From Paenibacillus pectinilyticus (GTDB lineage Bacteria; Bacillota; Bacilli; Paenibacillales; NBRC-103111): a DNA stretch of 64,000 nt. Made by a program: the position numbers and the translations under genes. The DNA lies in contig NZ_LYPC01000026.1 of assembly GCF_001700435.1 (NCBI RefSeq), positions 1 to 64,000 of the forward strand, written 5' to 3'. Below are positions 17,582 through 25,937 of this stretch, in pieces. The first letter of the stretch is position 1. Each line of letters opens with the position of its first letter. Under the pieces are notes generated by a model. The model did no database searches and was not told the origin of the DNA. It was given only the letters and a program-made list of their open reading frames with translations.

Positions 17582-17625
17582 ATAGGAAAGTAGTTTTCGG
17601 TTGCCGAAAATTTAAACTTTCCTAT
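17582..17625 (+). promoter_or_regulatory. Nested inverted repeat between permeases and sensor kinase
   Basis: The outer arms ATAGGAAAGT/ACTTTCCTAT enclose a perfect inner repeat TTTTCGG-TTG-CCGAAAA. A TAAAAT -10-like box follows at 17630. No T-run is present, so a protein-binding site or mRNA structure is likelier than a terminator. The inner arm carries one CCGAA, as in the system B operator. Confidence 0.5.
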
Positions 17626-17668
17626 GTGGTAAAATAGAATTAAAAACAACGGGAGTTGGCGTACCGGT

Positions 17669-19435
17669 ATGCTTCGTAGACTTCTGCTAACGTATGTGAT
17701 CTTGATTGTATTGCCTTTGACGGTGGCGTCGGCATTTGCTTATATCGTGTTTAAGAAGAACATGGAATATCAGGTATCCCAATCCGTTCAACGAACGGTT
17801 GAGCTCTTGCATCGTGAGACGCAGTCGTACTTCGATGATATGGTCAATTTAACAACGTCCGTTATGAACGATGATAAAATCACCGGCGGCGACGAAAGTG
17901 TCTTTTCTATTTTGCGCAAGCGTGAAAAGGGGAATGGGGATCAACTGGAGGATTATGTTCAGAGGCAGAAGATTGATCTGTATTTGAACAATAACTTCCT
18001 GAATCGGTATCGCCAACTGAATGAAGCGGATCTGCTCCTCCAAACGGGGGAGCGCTTTTCAGCTAAACGAACCGCAACCATAGCTTCTATGGAGCAATTG
18101 CAACGCTTGCAGCAACAGCTTTTAGCTTCAGGCAAGGAGTGGATTGTAGCCAGCGGTGCGGCACTGAACGCGAATGCAGGGAATGGCGATCGATCCGTAT
18201 ATATTTTACGCCGAATTAATGAGCCGCTTACGCTGCGTTATATCGGCTGTGTAGTGCTTAACCTGAACGTGGAAGAGCTCAACCGGTCTCTCTACAATGC
18301 GCTATTGCCAGAACAAGATGTTGTGCTCCTCTGGGATCGTGGGCTGGTCGTACTGGATACGTCCAACCAATGGGAACAAGAGCCGATTGTATTTAAGGAC
18401 ACAGACCGTAAATCGGTTAATAAAATGACGCCGCATGGTGAGGTGCTGGTAAGCTTTTCCTCGCCAGAAGACTCAGAGTGGTCAATCGTGACCTATTTAC
18501 CCTATTCGGCCCTAAGCAGAGGAATGGATAAGGTGCGAGACTGGATAATTGGCATCTCTTTGGCCTGTATTAGCTTGTCTATGATCGTGGCATTTGCCTG
18601 GGTTAAAGGCATCGTCAAGCCGCTGCAATCACTTCGTAATGCCCTGAAACGGATGGAGAAGGGACTTATTAATACCAAAGTGATCGTTCAGGGGAAAGAT
18701 GAAGTGGCCGATTTGGCGATTGTGTTTAATGGCATGACGGATAAGCTAAGTGAATCCATTGACCAAATGTATCGCGTAGAAATTGCGCATAAGGAAGCGG
18801 AGCTCCGTGCACTGCAGGCGCAGATCGATCCGCATTTCCTTTATAACGCCTTAGAATCCATTCGAATGATGGCCGTGATGCAAGGTGCATCTGATGCGGG
18901 GGAAATGGCAAGGGCTCTTGGTGTGCTCTTTCGAGCTGCAACTGATTTCCATACTGAAATCCCTTTACAGCAGGAATTACTCTTATTGCGACAGTATGTG
19001 CTTATTCAGGAAATGAGGTTTGATGGACACCTCTTCGTTGATTATCATATCTCCCCTGATGCCGAAGATATCTATGTTCCGAAGCTGCTGTTGCAGCCAC
19101 TGGTGGAAAACTGCTTTAAACACGCTTTCCCACAGGCCTTGATGGAAACACAGAATTGCAGGATCGACATTACGGTATCTGTAAAGGGGAATCAGGCACA
19201 CATTGTCGTAGCTGATAATGGCATCGGCATGGATGATCATCATATCCAAATGCTTCAAACCAAACTCAGAAGCAGCTACACACAATCTGTTCAAGTCGGC
19301 ATCATGAATGTGAATGATCGTATTCGCTTAAAATGGGGCGAAGATTACGGCCTTGATCTGCTGAGCGGACAGGATGCTGGGATGACTGTGACTCTCAAGC
19401 TGCCAATTAAACTAGGAAAGGAGGAAGCCATGTGA
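17669..19435 (+). CDS. YesM-type sensor histidine kinase, system B
   Basis: This 588-aa membrane kinase has TM1 at about 7-27, an extracellular sensor of about 260 residues, TM2 at about 292-312 and a HAMP region to about 365. The H-box is QIDPHFLYN (His389), the N-box VENCFKHAF (Asn481) and the ATP lid ADNGIGMD. It has the usual length for the family. GGGAG lies about 13 bp upstream of the ATG. Its stop overlaps the GTG of the regulator, showing strict coupling. The signal is presumably the oligosaccharide taken up by the flanking importer. Confidence 0.93.
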   Translation: MLRRLLLTYVILIVLPLTVASAFAYIVFKKNMEYQVSQSVQRTVELLHRETQSYFDDMVNLTTSVMNDDKITGGDESVFSILRKREKGNGDQLEDYVQRQKIDLYLNNNFLNRYRQLNEADLLLQTGERFSAKRTATIASMEQLQRLQQQLLASGKEWIVASGAALNANAGNGDRSVYILRRINEPLTLRYIGCVVLNLNVEELNRSLYNALLPEQDVVLLWDRGLVVLDTSNQWEQEPIVFKDTDRKSVNKMTPHGEVLVSFSSPEDSEWSIVTYLPYSALSRGMDKVRDWIIGISLACISLSMIVAFAWVKGIVKPLQSLRNALKRMEKGLINTKVIVQGKDEVADLAIVFNGMTDKLSESIDQMYRVEIAHKEAELRALQAQIDPHFLYNALESIRMMAVMQGASDAGEMARALGVLFRAATDFHTEIPLQQELLLLRQYVLIQEMRFDGHLFVDYHISPDAEDIYVPKLLLQPLVENCFKHAFPQALMETQNCRIDITVSVKGNQAHIVVADNGIGMDDHHIQMLQTKLRSSYTQSVQVGIMNVNDRIRLKWGEDYGLDLLSGQDAGMTVTLKLPIKLGKEEAM

Positions 19436-21036
19436 ACATCATTATTGTCGATGATGAGAAGCTGATCCGCCAAGGTCTGACTTTCTTAATTGGGCAGATG
19501 GGCTCAGGCGACGCTGTGATTGGTCAATGTAAAAATGGCCGAGAAGCGCTGGAGCTTTGCCTACGTGAAGAACTAGCCGTTGATGTAGTGATTACAGACG
19601 TAAGAATGCCAGAAATGAATGGATTAGAGCTCATAGCGGAGTTGAAAAAGCGACGCCCTCACATCCAGACACTGGTTATGAGCGGGTATGATGAGTTTGA
19701 TTACGTGCGAACTGCGTTGCGTGAAGGTGCCCATGATTACTTGCTCAAACCAGTGGATAAGACGGAAGTGCAAACCGTACTTGACCGTATCCAGAAACAG
19801 AAATTAGCAACCTTACCTGCTCTTCCTGTTCATACCCAAATCGTTGTACAGGACAGTCTGTTAAATAGTTTAATCGCCAAAGAACCTGGAAAAGTGAATG
19901 ATGCCAAACGGTATTTCTCTGACAAGTTCGGTGTATCTGATGAGGAAAATGCTTATATTATGGCGGGTATTCAGATTGACGAAACACCGGAGCACCCACT
20001 TAAGAACACAGACCGTCAGTTATTTCAGTATTTTATTCGTAAAATGTCCGAAGAACTTCTCTTCGTGGATGCTCCGCAAAGCGGCACGGTTTTCCAAGGA
20101 GGAGATGGCACGGTTCATATCCTCTTTTTTCTCGATAAGGGCAGCAAAGGGGCTGCTGCTGTTGGGCAGAGCATGAAAGATTTGCTGACTCTGATTCAGC
20201 AGCATATTCACTATCCGGTCACAGTCGGCATATCGCTTGTTCATGAGCAAATATCCGAGATGGCTGAGATGTCCTCGCAGCTGGAGGAAGTGTTCCGAGC
20301 TCGTCTTGCGATGGGGACTGGCCAAATCTTAGGCTTTACCCAATTGCAGCAGCTTCATGGGGAAGAGCAGTTGCCCAAAGATCTGATGAAACCCGTCATT
20401 CTTGCGGTAGAAGCAGCGGACGAAGAGGCGATGTTAACGGCGATATCCGGCTTTTTTGGCCGTTTGCGTGCCCTTGATTTAAGGCCGGAGCTTACGATGG
20501 ATATTATTATGCGCATGTTAATGAGGCTCGTTGCGATTCTGCAGGAGCGGGGCATCGATATTGTCAAAGCGGGTTTAACAGACGGGATCAAGATGAGCAG
20601 ACAGCTTGAGAAGTGCTGCACATGGGAGCTGCTGGTTCGTTATGTGACAGAGACGCTTATGGGACATTTGCAGCAGTTGCAACGGCATGCCATGGAGGCG
20701 AAGCCAGCCTATATTTTACATGCCATCGAATATATTCGTATTCACTTCGCCAGTGATATTACGCTGAATGAAGTGGCGGATACCGTTGGTCTCTATCCGA
20801 CGTATTTAAGCGAGCAGTTTAAACAGCATACGGGTGGTACGTTTATTGACTTTATCACGCAGGTTCGCGTAGAACGAGCGAAGGATCTTCTTCGTAAATC
20901 AGCGCTGCCGGCTTTTACAATATGCGAGGAGGTTGGGTATGCAACGCCAGCGCATTTCAGTAAGGTTTTTAAGAAATGGGTGGGCTGCACACCTACGGAA
21001 TATCGTGAACGATTTCAGCACCAACTGATGCCGTGA
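19432..21036 (+). CDS. YesN-type AraC-family response regulator, system B
   Basis: This 534-aa regulator starts with GTG (19432), overlapping the kinase stop; the GGAAAGGAGGAAG site fixes this start. The receiver domain (1-120) has Asp7/Asp8, phospho-acceptor Asp56 in ITDVRMP and Lys in YLLKP. A linker of about 300 residues leads to the AraC DNA-binding domain (about 430-530, ending CTPTEYRERF). It is the best candidate to bind the 20-bp-spaced CCGAA repeats found before the permease and binding-protein genes. Confidence 0.94.
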   Translation: MNIIIVDDEKLIRQGLTFLIGQMGSGDAVIGQCKNGREALELCLREELAVDVVITDVRMPEMNGLELIAELKKRRPHIQTLVMSGYDEFDYVRTALREGAHDYLLKPVDKTEVQTVLDRIQKQKLATLPALPVHTQIVVQDSLLNSLIAKEPGKVNDAKRYFSDKFGVSDEENAYIMAGIQIDETPEHPLKNTDRQLFQYFIRKMSEELLFVDAPQSGTVFQGGDGTVHILFFLDKGSKGAAAVGQSMKDLLTLIQQHIHYPVTVGISLVHEQISEMAEMSSQLEEVFRARLAMGTGQILGFTQLQQLHGEEQLPKDLMKPVILAVEAADEEAMLTAISGFFGRLRALDLRPELTMDIIMRMLMRLVAILQERGIDIVKAGLTDGIKMSRQLEKCCTWELLVRYVTETLMGHLQQLQRHAMEAKPAYILHAIEYIRIHFASDITLNEVADTVGLYPTYLSEQFKQHTGGTFIDFITQVRVERAKDLLRKSALPAFTICEEVGYATPAHFSKVFKKWVGCTPTEYRERFQHQLMP

Positions 21037-21064
21037 TGAACGCATGGACAATTGCTCCGATAGA

Positions 21065-21130
21065 TTCCGAAGTTTGAACTAGAAGTCCGAAGGTTGCTAC
21101 GTGTTCAGGTTGCGGAATCTCTTTTACAAT
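21065..21130 (+). promoter_or_regulatory. System B operator and promoter (binding protein)
   Basis: CCGAAG half-sites start at 21067 and 21087 (20 bp apart). TGTTCA at 21102-21107 and TACAAT at 21125-21130 (17-bp spacer) form the promoter. The half-site-to-TGTTCA distance of 15 bp equals that at 15716-15731. Confidence 0.6.
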
Positions 21131-21169
21131 GAGTTCAAGTTAGTCAATCGCATTCAGGAGGGGTTACAA

Positions 21170-22525
21170 ATGACAAAGAAATGGTTGCAAGCATCTCTCG
21201 CACTAACACTCGTTACAACATCATTACTTACGGGTTGTTCCAAAAGTACCGATTCAAGTTCAGCAACGTCCAGCTCGTCCAGCAGTCCGCAGGCGACTGC
21301 GAAAGAAAGCAGCAGCTCAGATAAAGAGGTTAAATTGAAATTCATCTCTTGGTGGGCTTACATTAAACCGGAACAAATTAAAAAGTTCGAAGATGCGAAC
21401 CCGGGCATCAAGGTTGACTACGAATATGTGGCGCCAGGTGATCCGTATTTTAATAAACTGAAATCGCTTTCGGCAGCCAATCAGCTTCCAGACGTGTTCG
21501 GTATGCAGAATCCACAGCTCAGCCCGTATGTTTCGGCGAATCAAATTATGGATTTGAAAGATGCGTTTAAAACACCAGCGTTTGATAAAAGTACCCCTTG
21601 GGGCGAAACAATCAATCCAGTGCTAATCGAGAATATGAATGCAGGGCTGGCGAAGGAAACAGATCCTTCGAATCATGTGTGGGGCGTGCCGTTTGGCGCG
21701 ATTAGCGTAGCCGTAGTGTACAACAAAACACTCTTTGACAAGGTGGGGATCAAACCGCCAACGACGTGGGAAGAGTTTGAAAGCAATAGTGCGAAGTTGA
21801 AGCAGGCTGGCTTGATTCCGATGTCCTATGTGAATAAAGTTGGCTGGGGCGATTGGTGGTTCCGTCTCTTGCTCGATCAAACGGTACGTGATGTGAAGCC
21901 GGATGATTTCAATACAGGCAAAGCGAAGATGACAGATCCTGGATTTGTTGATGCTTTGAAAAAAGTGAAGGAAATGTGGGATAACGGCACGTTTGACCCA
22001 GCGGGTATGAATAACGGCATCGATGAAACACAGGCGTTGTTTGTACAGCAAAAGCTTGCGCAGTATATGGTTGTTCCTGAGAATTTCGTGAAATATTTGC
22101 AAGACAACAAGCCGCAAGGCGCGGAATTGGGCGCGTACCTATTGCCGGCTTGGAAGGGAATTAACCCTAGCCGTACGCTCGGCGGAGCAGCTAATATTGC
22201 CGTCGTATCTGCAACTAGCAAGCATAAAGAAGAATCGATTAAGCTGATTAAATTCCTGACATCCGAGACGATGTTCCAAACGCTTTCATCAGAAGATGTG
22301 GTGCCTAGCACGAAGGGGTACACGCCGCCTGCTGGGGATCAAATTATGGGTGCCTATGCGAAAGCAGCAGAGAACGGCTTCATCGTGGATCATTTGCCAG
22401 CAGGCAACGATGAATTCAATGACAAATTGTTCAAAGATGTCATTCCAAAGGTACTTCTAACCAACAAGAAGCCAGAGGATGGGCTGAAGGAAGCGCAAGA
22501 CATTTTGGATAAAGCCAAGAAATAA
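21170..22525 (+). CDS. Sugar-binding lipoprotein of ABC importer, system B
   Basis: This 451-aa family 1 extracellular solute-binding protein has lipobox LLTGC (Cys23), a long Ser/Ala linker (24-47) and a binding fold from VKLKFISWWAY. Typical internal motifs are LPDVFGMQ and VPFGAISVAVVYNK. ATG 21170 is chosen because AGGAGGGG lies directly upstream; the frame extends 23 codons further without support. It has its own promoter and is separated from its permeases by the kinase and regulator genes. It is followed by the giant glycosidase gene. Confidence 0.93.
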   Translation: MTKKWLQASLALTLVTTSLLTGCSKSTDSSSATSSSSSSPQATAKESSSSDKEVKLKFISWWAYIKPEQIKKFEDANPGIKVDYEYVAPGDPYFNKLKSLSAANQLPDVFGMQNPQLSPYVSANQIMDLKDAFKTPAFDKSTPWGETINPVLIENMNAGLAKETDPSNHVWGVPFGAISVAVVYNKTLFDKVGIKPPTTWEEFESNSAKLKQAGLIPMSYVNKVGWGDWWFRLLLDQTVRDVKPDDFNTGKAKMTDPGFVDALKKVKEMWDNGTFDPAGMNNGIDETQALFVQQKLAQYMVVPENFVKYLQDNKPQGAELGAYLLPAWKGINPSRTLGGAANIAVVSATSKHKEESIKLIKFLTSETMFQTLSSEDVVPSTKGYTPPAGDQIMGAYAKAAENGFIVDHLPAGNDEFNDKLFKDVIPKVLLTNKKPEDGLKEAQDILDKAKK

Positions 22526-22540
22526 CGAAATCTAGTTCAA

Positions 22541-22575
22541 GAGCTGGTGCCGGTGTTTAGCTGGTGCCAGCTTGT
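22541..22575 (+). terminator. Weak hairpin after the binding-protein gene
   Basis: AGCTGG and CCAGCT can pair around a 19-base loop that also contains a direct repeat of GCTGGTGCC, followed by TTGTTT. Probably a partial terminator or mRNA-stabilising hairpin. Confidence 0.35.
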
Positions 22576-22600
22576 TTAATTAGGAGGGGGGGGAGCTCAA

Positions 22601-25600
22601 ATGAAACCACAGATGGAAATGCCTTTTCACAATCCGCCATCGATGTACAGACCTGCTCCGCTGTGGGTGTGGAACGATGATATGGATAAGCCGCGTATCC
22701 GAGAACAACTACTGGCCTTAAAGTCGCAAGGCTTCGGCGGTGCGTTCGTTCATCCTCGTCCAGGTCTAGTAACGGAGTACCTCTCTACGGCCTGGTTCGA
22801 GTTATGGCGAGAGGCTTTATCCGTGGCCAAAGAGTTGGAAGTGAAGCTGTATATCTACGACGAAAACTCCTACCCTTCGGGGTTTGCAGGTGGTCATATC
22901 CCAGCGCAGCTCCCTGATTGTTTAGCTAATGCAGTCATGCTGCGGCAGTGGGGGATCGAAGAGTGGCGTAAGGCCAGTAATGATACGAGTGCTTTTCTGA
23001 ATAGACCAGGTCATCCGATTCGCGCTTATACGTTTACAACAGCTCCTGATGGGAAAATTACGCTTACGAAGGATATTACGGATGAGCCCATCGCCCTTTG
23101 GGGGAATCACGGTGAGCACTTTATGGTACTCGAGATCGGTTCGCCTGAGACGAACAGTTGGCTTGGCGGGTTTGCCTATACGGACATCCTTCGTCCGGAA
23201 GTGACAGAATTGTTCCTGAAGACGACTTATGAGGCTTACTATGCGAGATTTGGCGACGATTTCGGAGGAGCCATTCCCGCTATTTTTACAGATGAGCCCG
23301 AGATTTCGCCAGGCAATTTATTTCAGAGCGGAGCCGACTTTTTACCCTTTAGTTATTGGTTGGCTGCTGAGTTTTATAAGCGTAATGGTTACAGTTTACT
23401 CGAAGGTTTACCTGCCCTTTTTATGGATGTAGATGGTCTAAACTTGCCTGTAGATCCATTAAAAATTCGGTATGACTATTACGATACGCTGCGTGAATTA
23501 TGGGTAACTAATTCTGTTAAACCGATCTCCCAGTGGTGTGAAAGCCGCGGAATTGCATACACAGGACACTATCTTGAACATAGTTGGCCGTATCCATGGG
23601 GGAGAAGTTCACCTTCGGTCATGTCGCTATATGAATACATGCATTGGCCAGCCATCGATATGCTCATGACTCACTTATTAAAAAATGACGAACCAGAGTC
23701 ACATCTCATGGTGACCATTCGGGAAGCGCATAGTGCGGCTAATCAAATGTCTCGAGAACGCGTCTTATGTGAAGCCTATGGTGCTGGGGGATGGGATTCG
23801 ACATTCGAGGATTATAAAAGAATTGGCGATTGGCTCTATGTGCATGGCATCAATTTCATGAATCAGCATCTCACCTTTTCGACGATAACGGGTGCTCGTA
23901 AACGAGATCATCCGCAGTCGTTCGACTGGCGGCAGCCTTGGTGGGAGGAGTATCGGTCTCTGAACGATTACTTTGCACGGCTTTCTATGGTGCTGGCTCA
24001 GGGGGAAACCCATAATCGGGTGCTTGTCCTCAACCCAACGACTTCGGCCTACTTACAGACGCCCGAACAAGGCAGTCCAGGTCTGATTTCCGATCATAAA
24101 GGGGCGTTCCAAGCGGATCTTGCCTTATTTCAGTACTTGTGTGACGAACAATGGGATTATGATTTTGGTGACGAGTTTATCATTGAGAATCACGGCCGTA
24201 TGCAGGGGAATGAGCTCGTGGTTGGCGCGAGAGCCTATAAAATCGTCATTCTGCCATCCGCGATGGTTCAGATTAGGCAAAGCACGTTGGATCTGTTGCT
24301 GCAATATCTACAGATGGGCGGCAAGGTTCTCGCTTTCAATTGCCAGTTGAGCAGAATAGACGGTGTCTACAAGGAAAAGTTGATGGATGAACTGCGATCA
24401 CATGACAATTGGGTAGATATCAATGACTTGGCATCCTTAAATGTGGCCTTGCAAGCTAGTTTATCGCCAAGATTAGCATGGACGACGACTAGCAGCGAAG
24501 CGAATAGAGGCATTGTTCATTTACGCAGGGTGTATAAAGAGGATGACGTGGCGTATTATTTCATAACGAATAGCCGTGCGAGCGCGCAAGAAGGGGTGCT
24601 GAAGATTGCAGGCAGCTCAGTCCAACGATACGATTTATGGGAGGGCGAGATGAAGGCAATTCCCTCTACCCTTATGGGTACTCACATTCATATACCAATT
24701 AATCTTGCCGCGTCGGGCTCGCTTCTGTTAAAGGTAGATGAGGCGGTATCGTTGGGGTTGCATGGATCGCCTGAACAGGCGCTGCATACAGCATGGAACG
24801 AGGTTTCTTTGACCGATTCGAACGTGGAGGTGGAGAGCGCCAACATTTTCCCCATCGATTATTGTTCGCTGGTTGTGGATGGTACAACGTATACCGATAT
24901 CAGCACGCTCTATGCGGCGGATAAACTGTTTGAACACCGCGGGTTTGCTGCTAATCCTTGGGATAACGGGATTCAATACAAACGAAGGCTACTTGATCGT
25001 GATCGTTTCTACGGAGAATCCAGTGGATTCACGGTGGTATATGAGTTCCAAATGGACGGCTCCGCTTGTGTGGGGCTTACATGGTTAGGTATTGAACATG
25101 CCGATTGGTATCACGTTTACGTGAATGAACAACTTGTCGATCAAATTGGAACGCCATCTACGTTGGATCACCATATCTTAGAGATGGAGATTACGTCGTT
25201 GCTGTTGAGCGGGAAAAACGTTGTTACCTTGATCGCCCATGTTTTTCAGGTCCGGATGGAAATTGAGCCAATGTATCTGCGCGGAGAATTTGGCGTATCG
25301 GCTCAGTGTGGTCGATGGCTGCTCGGAAATAAGCAGGAGATGGGTTGGGGATCTTGGTTGGATTACGGCTATCCTTTTTATAACGGAGCTGTTCTCTACT
25401 CGCATTCCTTTGAGATTACCCAGATGGCAGAGGAGTTGCTGATTACCTTGCAAAGGTGGGAGGGCACCGTAGTTTCCGTGTATATGGATGGGGCTTTTGT
25501 TGGTCTCATCGGAACGGATGCCAGCAACTCGTTGCACGTCGATCACTCCCTTAAGTCAGGCGTTCATTCCATGCAAGTAAGAGTCTGTGGAAGTCAGAAA

Positions 25601-25756
25601 AACTTGCTGGGCCCGCATCATGATCCTGACCATCCGCGAAATAAGGCATGGCCGGGCTGCTGGAAACAAGCACCTAAAGTAGGGCAGCCTAGGGCAGAGC
25701 AATATGACCTTATTTCCTATGGTTTATATGGACCTGTCCAGGTTAACTATCGTTGA
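22601..25756 (+). CDS. Very large glycoside hydrolase, GH106-like (putative alpha-L-rhamnosidase)
   Basis: This 1051-aa protein lacks a signal peptide, so it acts on imported oligosaccharides. The N-terminal TIM-barrel-type region has APLWVWND, GFGGAFVHPRPG (about 44-55), YIYDENSYPSGFAGG (84-98) and IFTDEPE (228-234, likely catalytic acids). These are the landmarks of the large glycosidases around GH106. C-terminal jelly-roll domains (about 740-1050) resemble galactose-binding folds. AGGAGGGGGGGG lies before the ATG, and it probably belongs to the binding-protein transcript. Rhamnosidase activity is inferred from family resemblance; other alpha-deoxysugar specificities are possible. Confidence 0.75.
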   Translation: MKPQMEMPFHNPPSMYRPAPLWVWNDDMDKPRIREQLLALKSQGFGGAFVHPRPGLVTEYLSTAWFELWREALSVAKELEVKLYIYDENSYPSGFAGGHIPAQLPDCLANAVMLRQWGIEEWRKASNDTSAFLNRPGHPIRAYTFTTAPDGKITLTKDITDEPIALWGNHGEHFMVLEIGSPETNSWLGGFAYTDILRPEVTELFLKTTYEAYYARFGDDFGGAIPAIFTDEPEISPGNLFQSGADFLPFSYWLAAEFYKRNGYSLLEGLPALFMDVDGLNLPVDPLKIRYDYYDTLRELWVTNSVKPISQWCESRGIAYTGHYLEHSWPYPWGRSSPSVMSLYEYMHWPAIDMLMTHLLKNDEPESHLMVTIREAHSAANQMSRERVLCEAYGAGGWDSTFEDYKRIGDWLYVHGINFMNQHLTFSTITGARKRDHPQSFDWRQPWWEEYRSLNDYFARLSMVLAQGETHNRVLVLNPTTSAYLQTPEQGSPGLISDHKGAFQADLALFQYLCDEQWDYDFGDEFIIENHGRMQGNELVVGARAYKIVILPSAMVQIRQSTLDLLLQYLQMGGKVLAFNCQLSRIDGVYKEKLMDELRSHDNWVDINDLASLNVALQASLSPRLAWTTTSSEANRGIVHLRRVYKEDDVAYYFITNSRASAQEGVLKIAGSSVQRYDLWEGEMKAIPSTLMGTHIHIPINLAASGSLLLKVDEAVSLGLHGSPEQALHTAWNEVSLTDSNVEVESANIFPIDYCSLVVDGTTYTDISTLYAADKLFEHRGFAANPWDNGIQYKRRLLDRDRFYGESSGFTVVYEFQMDGSACVGLTWLGIEHADWYHVYVNEQLVDQIGTPSTLDHHILEMEITSLLLSGKNVVTLIAHVFQVRMEIEPMYLRGEFGVSAQCGRWLLGNKQEMGWGSWLDYGYPFYNGAVLYSHSFEITQMAEELLITLQRWEGTVVSVYMDGAFVGLIGTDASNSLHVDHSLKSGVHSMQVRVCGSQKNLLGPHHDPDHPRNKAWPGCWKQAPKVGQPRAEQYDLISYGLYGPVQVNYR

Positions 25757-25763
25757 TTAACAT

Positions 25764-25811
25764 AACGGACTGGAGTTGTACTGTAATCCGGCACCTCCAG
25801 TCCGTTTATCT
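25764..25811 (+). terminator. Terminator after the giant glycosidase
   Basis: A 12-bp perfect stem AACGGACTGGAG/CTCCAGTCCGTT encloses a 19-base loop, followed by TTATCTTT. Confidence 0.75.
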
Positions 25812-25818
25812 TTGAAAG

Positions 25819-25832
25819 TGTAAGCGTTTCCG
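25819..25832 (+). promoter_or_regulatory. cre box upstream of second secreted modular protein
   Basis: TGTAAGCGTTTCCG agrees with TGNAARCGNWWWCA except for two positions near its 3' end. It lies 106-119 bp before the ATG at 25938. The paralogous gene at 13256-15550 also has a cre box. Confidence 0.55.
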
Positions 25833-25937
25833 AATTATGGACAAGAGAACAGAAGATCATTGATAGGCAAGGCATAAGCCGTTTCTTATACTGAATTCAT
25901 GGCGGCATGCCAAATCCCCCCAAAATGAGGTGCAATA

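Noticed and set aside
21623..22117. 164-codon minus-strand frame
   Set aside because: It lies fully inside the system B binding-protein gene on the opposite strand and has shadow-type composition rich in His, Arg and Ile without any motif.
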